Position numbers and translations under genes: made by a program
DNA from: Bacteroidota bacterium
GTDB lineage: Bacteria; Bacteroidota; Bacteroidia; Bacteroidales; VadinHA17
Assembly: GCA_021816545.1 (NCBI GenBank)
Contig: JAKAXP010000063.1
Span: 1-11,137 of the forward strand
Length of the DNA: 11,137 bases
Reading direction: 5' to 3'
The notes under the pieces: model-generated
Database searches by the model: none
Seen by the model: only the letters and a program-made list of their open reading frames with translations
What the model was told of the DNA's origin: nothing
Part shown: positions 1 through 6,662 of the stretch, piece after piece
How positions within the stretch are numbered: position 1 is the stretch's first letter
Layout: each line of letters begins with the position of its first letter

Positions 1-1
1 T

Positions 2-799
2 CTCGGATCATCAGCAGTACCGCGGATGTCAAGCGCGGCATGCTCAGTCGTGGCGGCCTCACTCGGGGCCGACCCGGTGATGCAGATCTCAGCCCGCGAT
101 AACAACCGCAACAGCCTGCAGTCACAGGCCATCGGCGCCAACGCCCTCGGCGTGCACAACATACTCTGCCTCTCGGGCGACAGCCCCCGGGTCGGCCCCG
201 CACCCCGCAGCAACATGAACATCATAGATGTCGACTCGGTGCAGATGCTCTGGATTCTGAGAAGGATGCGCGATGAAGGGATCTACCTTGACGGCAGGGA
301 GATAAAGAACAGGCCGCAGCTCTTCCTGGGTGCTGCAGCGTCACCATTCGCACAGGATCCGGAACTACAGGTCATCCGTGACAGGAAAAAGATCACTGCC
401 GGTGCACAGTTCCTTCAGACAAACCTGGTGTTTGACCCTGACCGTCTTGATCCGTGGCTGGAGCAGCTTGATAAGGAGGGACTTCTTGACAGGGTATATA
501 TACTTGTGGGTATCAGCCCGCTGAAGTCACTATCTCTCGCACGCTACCTCAATGACAGAATACCGGGGGTGACAGTGCCGGAGAGGGTGATGAAGAGACT
601 GGCCGATGCCGGCGACCGTTTTGCGCAGGAGAGCATTTCTGTTACTGCAGAGACGCTGGTAAAGCTCAAGGCAAAAAAGGGGGTGAGCGGCGTTCATATA
701 ATGCCGTTGGGATGGGAAGATGCACTTCCCCTGATAATTGAAAAAGCAGCTTATGAAACTACTGACCTCAAGGGAGCTGGCCAGGGCCGCCAATCTTGA
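2..799 (+). CDS. metF: Methylenetetrahydrofolate reductase (MTHFR/MetF family), 5'-truncated by window edge
   Basis: Interconverts 5,10-methylene-THF and 5-methyl-THF using a flavin in a cytosolic TIM barrel. The reading frame is open from base 2. The first ATG (base 26) falls inside the conserved region, so the true start lies outside the window; by comparison with E. coli MetF roughly 60 residues are missing. Visible family landmarks are an R-D-x-N-R strand followed by LQSQAIGANALG (bases ~92-148), the LSGDSP segment (Asp codon 179-181, corresponding to the LxGD active-site Asp of MetF), AGAQFLQTNLVFD (~407-436), and a C-terminal VSGVHIMPLGWE (~683-721). The sequence is closer to the short MTHFRs of acetogens, methanogens and sulfate reducers than to the MetF usual in Bacteroides; this is from memory of the family, not alignment. 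The last ~16 residues overlap the next gene in another frame, suggesting translational coupling. Family assignment is secure; the metabolic direction is not. Confidence 0.9.
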   Translation, partial: LGSSAVPRMSSAACSVVAASLGADPVMQISARDNNRNSLQSQAIGANALGVHNILCLSGDSPRVGPAPRSNMNIIDVDSVQMLWILRRMRDEGIYLDGREIKNRPQLFLGAAASPFAQDPELQVIRDRKKITAGAQFLQTNLVFDPDRLDPWLEQLDKEGLLDRVYILVGISPLKSLSLARYLNDRIPGVTVPERVMKRLADAGDRFAQESISVTAETLVKLKAKKGVSGVHIMPLGWEDALPLIIEKAAYETTDLKGAGQGRQS

Positions 800-2549
800 C
801 CTGCCGGGCGGGGTTGTGATAGCCCGGGCCCTGATGCAGATCTTCCGTTACAACAGGCTGAACAGGGTCTATGCAAACAGCTATGACAATGATCCTGCCG
901 TCTTTATCAACTCCATCCTGGAGCATCTTGATATAAGGTATGATATGCCGGAGAAGGACCTTGAGAACATACCCGCAACAGGTCCCTTCATTACAGTCTC
1001 AAATCACCCTTTCGGGGGAATTGACGCACTTATACTGCTGAAGATCCTTGCGCGCCGACGGCCTGATATTAAGGTTATGGCAAATTTCCTTCTGCAGAAG
1101 ATAGATCCATTGAAAGATCTTGTTGTTCCAGCCGATACTGAGGATAACGGCCATGACGGCAAAATCTCCTGGAAAGGGCTGGAGGAAGCTCTGAAACATT
1201 TAGGGGAGGGTCACGGACTGGCTCTCTTTCCCGCAGGTGAGGTATCCACTTACCAGGCTGAATCAGGACTGATAACAGACAGGGAATGGCAGGAGTCTCT
1301 TCTGCGCGAGGTAAGAATGGCTGAAGTGCCGGTCATACCCGTTTATTTTCACGGAACCAATTCCAGGTGGTTTCATATCCTCGGCCGTATCCATCCTTTG
1401 CTCAGCACGGCAAAGCTGGGAACGGAGTTTATAAACAAGCGTAATAAGGTCATCAGGGTACGCATCGGCCGGGCCCTCTCCGTTGCTGAGCAGGCAGGTT
1501 TTAGCGATACAGCACGTTACGCGAGGTATCTCAGGGCTCGTACCTATTCCCTGGGATCAACCCTCGAGGCAAAGCCATTCTTTCCGGGGTTCTCCTCACG
1601 CCGGAGCCGGCGCCTGGAACCTATAGAACCCCCTGTTGACAGGGCAACGCTGGCAGCAGAGATACAGGCCATAAGACATTCCGGCGAGCTGTTCACCACC
1701 GGAAACTTTATCGTCCTCTTTGCTCCAACAAGGAATATACCGAACCTGATAAGGGAAATAGGGCGCATGAGGGAGATCACCTTCAGGGCAGTGGGCGAAG
1801 GGACCAACAGGTCTACTGACATCGACGAATATGATTTTTACTACCATCACCTGATTGTGTGGGATGAGGCTGCCGGAGCCCTGGTTGGCGCATACCGCAT
1901 TGGAAAAGGAAGGGAGATCATAAACCAGTACGGTGTCAAGGGCTTTTATATCAGTTCCCTGTTCAGAATACGTAAATCATTCGAACCTGTCCTGGCGGAG
2001 TCACTTGAGCTGGGCAGATCATTTGTTGTACAGGAGTACCAGAAAAAGGCGATGCCTCTCTTCCTGCTGTGGAAAGGGCTTCTGACCGTTCTGCTTCAGA
2101 ACACGGAATACCGCTACCTGATAGGACCTGTAAGTATCAGTAACGAGTTCTCTGAGTTTTCCAAGTCGCTGATCGTGGAGTTCGTCAGGAACAATTTCTA
2201 TGACCGTGACATGGCCAGGTATATCAGGCCAAGAAAGAAGTTCAGCCCGCAGACAGACCCGCGCATCGACAGTGAGATAATAATCTCATCTGCCGAGAGG
2301 GATATAAACAAGGTTGAAAAGGTTGTCAGCGACGTTGACAATGGCTATCGTATTCCGGTCCTGCTTAAGAAATATCTTGAGGTCAACGCCCGAATAATAG
2401 GCTTCAATGTCGATCCCGATTTTAATAACTGTCTTGACGGGCTGATAATGCTTGATGTTTACAATCTCCCTGCCGGGTTTGTGAGTGCACTCTCGAAGGA
2501 TCAGGACGAGGAGGAAGTGGCACGCCGGCTGAAACACCGTAAAGGATAG
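753..2549 (+). CDS. Bifunctional acyltransferase: PlsC-like O-acyltransferase fused to OlsB-like GNAT N-acyltransferase (OlsF-like)
   Basis: Likely makes an acylated amino-acid lipid (ornithine or glycine lipid) at the inner membrane: the C-terminal half would N-acylate the amino acid and the N-terminal half would O-acylate the hydroxy-fatty acid. Numbering from a TTG at 738 (603 aa), the N-terminal domain (~60-270) has SNHPFGGID (H90, D96; the HPxGGxD form of the HxxxxD motif), FPAGE (164-168) and VPVIPVYFHG (~197-206). The C-terminal domain (~318-500) has the OlsB-type signature: FRAVGEG, then D-x-D-x-YD around 361-366, HHLIVWD, VGAYRIG, GFYISSLF, LELGRSFV (423-430) and LLWKGL. The start is uncertain: ATG 753 is preferred, TTG 738 is possible; they overlap metF by 47 or 62 nt. 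Known OlsF proteins in Serratia and Flavobacterium share this fusion. The amino-acid acceptor cannot be told from sequence; a glycine-lipid role (GlsA/GlsB in Bacteroides) is the main alternative. Confidence 0.8.
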   Translation: MKLLTSRELARAANLDLPGGVVIARALMQIFRYNRLNRVYANSYDNDPAVFINSILEHLDIRYDMPEKDLENIPATGPFITVSNHPFGGIDALILLKILARRRPDIKVMANFLLQKIDPLKDLVVPADTEDNGHDGKISWKGLEEALKHLGEGHGLALFPAGEVSTYQAESGLITDREWQESLLREVRMAEVPVIPVYFHGTNSRWFHILGRIHPLLSTAKLGTEFINKRNKVIRVRIGRALSVAEQAGFSDTARYARYLRARTYSLGSTLEAKPFFPGFSSRRSRRLEPIEPPVDRATLAAEIQAIRHSGELFTTGNFIVLFAPTRNIPNLIREIGRMREITFRAVGEGTNRSTDIDEYDFYYHHLIVWDEAAGALVGAYRIGKGREIINQYGVKGFYISSLFRIRKSFEPVLAESLELGRSFVVQEYQKKAMPLFLLWKGLLTVLLQNTEYRYLIGPVSISNEFSEFSKSLIVEFVRNNFYDRDMARYIRPRKKFSPQTDPRIDSEIIISSAERDINKVEKVVSDVDNGYRIPVLLKKYLEVNARIIGFNVDPDFNNCLDGLIMLDVYNLPAGFVSALSKDQDEEEVARRLKHRKG

Positions 2550-2587
2550 GAACTTCCCTGTCAGATCCTGAAGACAAGGTATATATA

Positions 2588-2680
2588 ACAGTAACGGCAG
2601 GTCTCAGACCTGCCGCTGCCATCAGATCCAGAGGATCATGTACATAAACAGTAACGACAGGTCTCAGACCTGTCGTTACC
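2588..2680. repeat. Two palindromic repeat copies, 60-nt period, between convergent genes
   Basis: Copy A (2588-2620) and copy B (2648-2680) share aacagtaacg, then a palindrome centred on CAGGTCTCAGACCTG. Copy B is a perfect 14-bp inverted repeat around a single C (2651-2664 / 2666-2679). Copy A is perfect for 10 bp (2595-2604 / 2606-2615) and then degenerates. Between copies one stem pair changes from G-C to A-T on both arms, so the dyad is preserved. The placement between the ends of two convergent genes fits a REP-like or MITE-like intergenic element or a bidirectional terminator, but no T-run follows either stem. The rest of the 2550-2724 spacer shows nothing else. Confidence 0.8.
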
Positions 2681-2724
2681 TTATCCTTATACAGTTTTCT
2701 GCCTGTGATCAGGTTGTGCCTATC

Positions 2725-4845
2725 CTAGTAGAATTTGTATCTCATGTCCTTGACCTCCTTCTTGTCGCGGATGGCCTGGTATGCTTCGTATGAAGCCCTG
2801 ATCTGGTAACCTGAATTCATTCTTTCCTTAACCATTGCCAGGTCTTCAGCCACAACCGGGGTGGCATCACTGACCACGAACAGGTATACGCCGTTGTTAC
2901 CTTCAACCGGCTTTGAGAGCTTTCCGGGTTCGGATGCCGATGCTGCCGATATCAGGGCGGGCTCTATCCCGGCGCCGGGAATCGAGTATGACCTGAAGTT
3001 GATGCCGCTTGCATCCTGTACATTTGTATTGTAATGAGCTGCAATGTCATTGATGTTCTTCCCTTCAGCTTCCAGTTTCTTCATTTCCGCAGCGATGATT
3101 TCACCCTTTTTCTCCTTTGCAAGGATAAACCTGATGTCAGATGCCACATCTTCAACCGGGGCAATCCCCTCTTCCTGCACCCTGCTGCAGTATGCAACCA
3201 CATACATGTCAGGAAGCTCAAAGACGGCCTGGCTGCTGTTGTCGAGCACTATGCTGCCAGCCTTGCTGTTCTGGAAGAGAGCCATAACAAGTCCTCTTGA
3301 CTGTGTCAGCCCCGGGAGTTCCTTCTGATCGGGGGTAATGTTCAGCGCCAGCTTCTTGTTGAGGTTACCCTCGGCCACTGCCTTATTGAATTTCTCATAT
3401 GTGTCATTGCTGCCGGCAAACTGTGATGCCTCCGAGTAGATGCGCTGTGTTGTCGCATTGCTGGGGATTACCTGGCGGTCAACTATCCCTATGTCATATT
3501 TCCTGACCTTGCGGCTCTGATCGAGTATTTTGATCACATGAATTCCGTAGGTTGTCTCGGCTGTCACAATGTCTCCCTTGTTGTTGGTGAAGCAGGCATC
3601 GTTGAAAGGGGTGATCATCATCCCTTCGCTGAACCAGCCCAGGTCACCACCCACCTGTGCTGAACCCTGATCATCAGAGTTTGCCATGGCCAGTGCGTTG
3701 AAGTCAATACCTGATCTGACGAGGGCAATGAGGCTGTCAGCCTCTTTTCTTGCCTGGGCCAGGGTCCTGGTGGCGTTGGGTGAGAGCAGGATATGAGCTG
3801 CCCTGACTGAATCAGGACGCTCGGCTATATCTATTATGCGTGCAAGCTTGTAGGTGCCGTCCTCAAGATAGGGGCCGGCAACTGCAGACCTGTCACCTGA
3901 CTCTGCCAGGGGACGAAGCGTCTCGGGAAGCTCGGCCAGAGTCTTGTAGAAACCGGTGTGACGTGTATCTGCGGTCAGGTTTATGTACTGCACAAGGTCA
4001 GTGGCAGCAGCAAAGTGCTCCTTCTCATTATTGGCCCATGTCTCAGTCTCTTTCATATCTGACTCGGAGGGGGCAACGTCAAATGCAATATACTCCATAT
4101 CCCTCGTGGCGCCACGCTTGAAGCTGTCCTTGTGCTTGTCATAGTAGCTCCTTATCTCTTCGGAGGTGACTTTCACAAGGCTGTCGGGAATTGCAGCATA
4201 GTTGCGCACCATGTAGGTAAAATTGACGGTGTTTGCATTGAGGCCGTTTTCAAACTCCGACTGCTTGCCGGTCACATAGAGACCCTTTGACATAAGGTTC
4301 ACCAGCTTGGTGTTCAGCCTGTCATTGATTATCTGATCCTCAAAGAACAGCCAGTATTTTTTTGTTGCCTCATCGGTTTCCGTGGCCTTCAGGAAGTTAA
4401 CCAGGAATGATGAATTGAATGCGCCGGTATTGGGGTCGGTAAAGAGCTGCCTGACTATGGGATGAGGATTGTCACCGAAGACAAGCATCTCCACCTCCTC
4501 GGGGCTGACACCTAGTCCGGTCTGCTTGTAAGTCTTGCCCATCAGCCTCTCTGAAAGCAACTGCTGCCATACCTGTTCCCTGAGGCTCAGCATCATATCC
4601 TCGTTAACTTCAGAAGTTCCGGACATCTTGTAGATCTCCACAAGATCCTGAACCCGGGCCTCGAAGTCCTGGTATGATACATCTTCCCCGTCAATCTGGG
4701 CAAGCTGATAGTATTTGTCTGCCCTGCGGCGCTGGGCGGTGTTGTTGCCGAAAAAATCACTCACTACAAAGAGGAGCAGGGAAAGCCCGATCACAATTGC
4801 TACCAGCGGTCCCGCCTTATCTCTCAGGTTCTGAAGTATTGCCAT
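2725..4845 (-). CDS. Membrane-anchored SurA/PpiD-like peptidyl-prolyl cis-trans isomerase
   Basis: A 706-residue envelope chaperone/foldase that probably assists proteins emerging from the Sec translocon or moving through the periplasm. Residues 1-10 are basic and polar, followed by one hydrophobic helix at ~13-29 (AGPLVAIVIGLSLLLFVV) with no signal-peptidase site evident, so it is probably an N-in, C-periplasm anchor as in PpiD. A SurA-N/PpiD-type helical region follows (~45-240). One parvulin-type PPIC domain lies at ~345-443, marked by RAAHILLS, the helix ARKEADSLIALVRSG, then VGGDLGWFSEGMM, and ending TTYGIHVIKI. The C-terminal ~260 residues form a linker plus helical tail with no recognised motif. 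The length matches the ~700-aa PPIases of Bacteroidota. Start: ATG at 4845, close to the hydrophobic anchor. It is transcribed alone, convergent with the acyltransferase and divergent from the formate dehydrogenase operon. Isomerase activity is inferred from the domain. Confidence 0.88.
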   Translation of the reverse strand: MAILQNLRDKAGPLVAIVIGLSLLLFVVSDFFGNNTAQRRRADKYYQLAQIDGEDVSYQDFEARVQDLVEIYKMSGTSEVNEDMMLSLREQVWQQLLSERLMGKTYKQTGLGVSPEEVEMLVFGDNPHPIVRQLFTDPNTGAFNSSFLVNFLKATETDEATKKYWLFFEDQIINDRLNTKLVNLMSKGLYVTGKQSEFENGLNANTVNFTYMVRNYAAIPDSLVKVTSEEIRSYYDKHKDSFKRGATRDMEYIAFDVAPSESDMKETETWANNEKEHFAAATDLVQYINLTADTRHTGFYKTLAELPETLRPLAESGDRSAVAGPYLEDGTYKLARIIDIAERPDSVRAAHILLSPNATRTLAQARKEADSLIALVRSGIDFNALAMANSDDQGSAQVGGDLGWFSEGMMITPFNDACFTNNKGDIVTAETTYGIHVIKILDQSRKVRKYDIGIVDRQVIPSNATTQRIYSEASQFAGSNDTYEKFNKAVAEGNLNKKLALNITPDQKELPGLTQSRGLVMALFQNSKAGSIVLDNSSQAVFELPDMYVVAYCSRVQEEGIAPVEDVASDIRFILAKEKKGEIIAAEMKKLEAEGKNINDIAAHYNTNVQDASGINFRSYSIPGAGIEPALISAASASEPGKLSKPVEGNNGVYLFVVSDATPVVAEDLAMVKERMNSGYQIRASYEAYQAIRDKKEVKDMRYKFY

Positions 4846-5033
4846 TTGAATACCAATTAAATAATGAATTTATTCCTTGAAAAATACAGGCGACAAATAT
4901 AACAAAATTCAGTTAAACAAAAGGATGCGCCATCTTCTCATTTTATTTAACTTCCCGGAAATATGATAATTCTCATTTTTCCATTATATCGGGCAGTAAG
5001 TTAATATATTGGAAAAGTAAAAACTGATTGGAT
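4846..5033. other. AT-rich divergent intergenic region (PPIase / formate dehydrogenase)
   Basis: This 188-nt gap is much more AT-rich than the flanking genes and must hold promoters for both directions. The minus-strand promoter candidate is annotated separately. For the plus strand the best -7-like box is TATATTGG (5005-5012, one mismatch to TAnnTTTG), with no convincing -33 partner. A 10-nt direct repeat, TTCTCATTTT, occurs at 4935-4944 and 4970-4979 and could be a regulator site, though in AT-rich DNA it may be chance. No RNA gene or small ORF was recognised. Confidence 0.5.
4894..4921 (-). promoter_or_regulatory. Candidate Bacteroidota-type promoter for the PPIase gene
   Basis: On the minus strand TATATTTG (4901 to 4894) matches the Bacteroidetes -7 consensus TAnnTTTG exactly. 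A TTTG (4921 to 4918) lies 16 nt upstream, somewhat closer than the usual ~19-nt spacing to the -33 box. The implied start of transcription near 4888 would leave a leader of about 43 nt before the ATG at 4845. Motif match only. Confidence 0.45.
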
Positions 5034-6662
5034 ATGTCCAGGAATCTGAGGGGCCTCTCTGCGCGAAGAGGCCTGACAAACAGCTTGTATGACAGTATCG
5101 CAGGGGCCTCTCACAACGAGGATCACGCTGGTGATGAGAAGCTTATGACTGTTGCTGATGAGTTCATGACCGGCGGTGCAGCTGTGCTTAGCTCAAGCTC
5201 CTTCTACGATTTTCTGCAGCCGGCTCACGCCGGGAAGAAGGTTTTCATGTGCGACGGCACCGCTTGTCTTACATCAGGCAGGACTGAAGAGGTCAGGCGA
5301 ACGCTTCTGGAAAAATACAAACCGGATGAAATTGGTGTAATGACATGCCTGGGGCACTGTCATTCGAACAATGCCTTTCTTGTGAACGGGGAGATACGGC
5401 TGTGCGGCGGTGATGGCGATGCTTCGGCACTGAGGGTAAGTTCCAATGCCGAAATGCCAGCGCTTCTTACCCCTACCGGCGATATAAGTGAGTATTATTC
5501 CCTTGCCCGGAAATGGCTCGGGGAGCCTGAAGGCGCACTTAAGCAACTGGAGGCTTCCGGTCTCCGCGGAAGGGGCGGTGCCGGTTTCCCGTTTCATGTC
5601 AAGGTGCGCTCATCGCGCGAAGCCGGGTCTGACAAAAAATATGTTGTCTGCAACGGCGACGAGGGTGACCCGGGAGCCTTCTCAGACAAGTGGTTGCTCG
5701 AGGAACGCCCGCATGCGGTCCTCTTTGGGATGCTGATGACCGGACTGATCACCGGGGCTGATACCGGCGTGGTATATATAAGGGGGGAATATCCCCTGGC
5801 GGTGAAGAAAGTGCGTGAGGCAGTAACTCACCTTGAAGATGCAGGGATTGCAGCAGGCAGTGATGGTGATGCTGTCACCCGCTTCCGGTTCCATGTGGTT
5901 GAAGGGTCAGGAGCCTATATTTGCGGGGAGGAGACTTCCCTGCTCAACTCCATCGAGGGACTGCGGCCGGAGGTACGCACACGCCCGCCCTTCCCGGCGG
6001 TGTACGGTCTCTTCGGGAGACCTACCGTGCTCAGCAACGTCGAAACCTTCGCCAACATACATTTCATCCTTGAAGAAGGTGGCGAAGCCTGGGCTGCAAT
6101 GGGTACTGAAAAATCACCCGGGACAAAGCTCGTCTCACTTGACGGGGCCTTCAGGAAACCCGGACTGCTGGAGGTAAAGATGGGGACACCCATGAGAACC
6201 GTAATTGATGAGCTTGGCGGAGGGAGCCGGTACCCGGTGAAGGCCTTCCAGGTGGGAGGGCCGCTTGGAGGGCTGGTTCCGGCATCAAGGATCGATGATC
6301 TGACCCTCGACTTTGAGTCCTTCGCCCGTGAGGGCTTCCTCCTGGGACACGCAGGTATAGTGTCGGTACCGGAAGATTTTCCTGTAATAAAGCTGCTTGA
6401 ACATCTGTTTGAATTCACGAAGAAGGAGTCGTGCGGCAAGTGCTTCCCCTGCAGGCTCGGCTCAGCCAGGGGCTATGAGCTGCTCTCCGGCGCAACCGGG
6501 AACAAGGAGAAAATTGACCGGCAGCTGTTTGATGACCTGCTTGAGACGATGCAGCTCGGCTCGCTTTGTGCACTGGGAGGCGGACTTCCGCTGCCGGTGA
6601 AAAACGCACTTCAGTATTTTGGCGAAGAACTTAATGAGTACTTCACATCAAAGGAGGCATGA
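5034..6662 (+). CDS. fdhB: NAD-dependent formate dehydrogenase beta subunit, NuoE-NuoF fusion (diaphorase)
   Basis: Carries the NAD(H) site of a soluble formate dehydrogenase and passes electrons between FMN and the iron-sulfur chain of FdhA. Numbering from ATG 5034 (542 aa): residues ~40-125 are a shortened NuoE/thioredoxin-like [2Fe-2S] module with C73-x4-C78 and C105-x3-C109. The NuoF body follows: GRGGAGFP (179-186, FMN/NADH glycine loop), CNGDEGDPGAF (~206-216), CGEETSLLNSIEG (~297-309), then an SLBB-like region. The N3-type [4Fe-4S] motif is C467-x2-C470-x2-C473 with the distant C512 (SLCALGG). There is no C-terminal ferredoxin domain, unlike HydB/HndC hydrogenase subunits. TTG at 5028 would add two residues; ATG 5034 is preferred. 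The stop overlaps the next start by ATGA, so the two genes form a translationally coupled operon. The same fusion is known from Methylorubrum Fdh1B. A hydrogenase diaphorase is unlikely given the FdhA partner. Confidence 0.9.
   Translation: MSRNLRGLSARRGLTNSLYDSIAGASHNEDHAGDEKLMTVADEFMTGGAAVLSSSSFYDFLQPAHAGKKVFMCDGTACLTSGRTEEVRRTLLEKYKPDEIGVMTCLGHCHSNNAFLVNGEIRLCGGDGDASALRVSSNAEMPALLTPTGDISEYYSLARKWLGEPEGALKQLEASGLRGRGGAGFPFHVKVRSSREAGSDKKYVVCNGDEGDPGAFSDKWLLEERPHAVLFGMLMTGLITGADTGVVYIRGEYPLAVKKVREAVTHLEDAGIAAGSDGDAVTRFRFHVVEGSGAYICGEETSLLNSIEGLRPEVRTRPPFPAVYGLFGRPTVLSNVETFANIHFILEEGGEAWAAMGTEKSPGTKLVSLDGAFRKPGLLEVKMGTPMRTVIDELGGGSRYPVKAFQVGGPLGGLVPASRIDDLTLDFESFAREGFLLGHAGIVSVPEDFPVIKLLEHLFEFTKKESCGKCFPCRLGSARGYELLSGATGNKEKIDRQLFDDLLETMQLGSLCALGGGLPLPVKNALQYFGEELNEYFTSKEA
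6651..6657 (+). promoter_or_regulatory. Consensus Shine-Dalgarno inside the end of fdhB, ahead of fdhA
   Basis: AAGGAGG lies within the last codons of fdhB. It is only 1 nt from ATG 6659 but 7 nt from a second in-frame ATG at 6665, the textbook spacing. If it is used, FdhA begins MEKIAYID (915 aa). Such strong sites are uncommon in Bacteroidota, which mostly initiate without them. Confidence 0.5.

Noticed and set aside
26..28. ATG at 26 as the true MTHFR start
   Set aside because: It would remove the first strands of the TIM barrel, and the frame stays open to the window edge, so the gene is treated as 5'-partial.
990..1026. HPFGGID with five residues between His and Asp, suggesting a broken acyltransferase motif
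   Set aside because: HPxGGxD is the normal form of this motif in the hemolysin/OlsA-like acyltransferase branch, so it is not a sign of inactivation.
2588..2680. Possible start of a CRISPR array
   Set aside because: Only two copies with no further units, fully palindromic repeat cores, and no cas genes nearby.
5915..6439. 174-codon open frame on the minus strand inside fdhB
   Set aside because: It lies wholly within a strongly conserved NuoF coding region, has low-complexity Ser/Pro-rich composition and matches no recognised domain; a shadow of codon bias.
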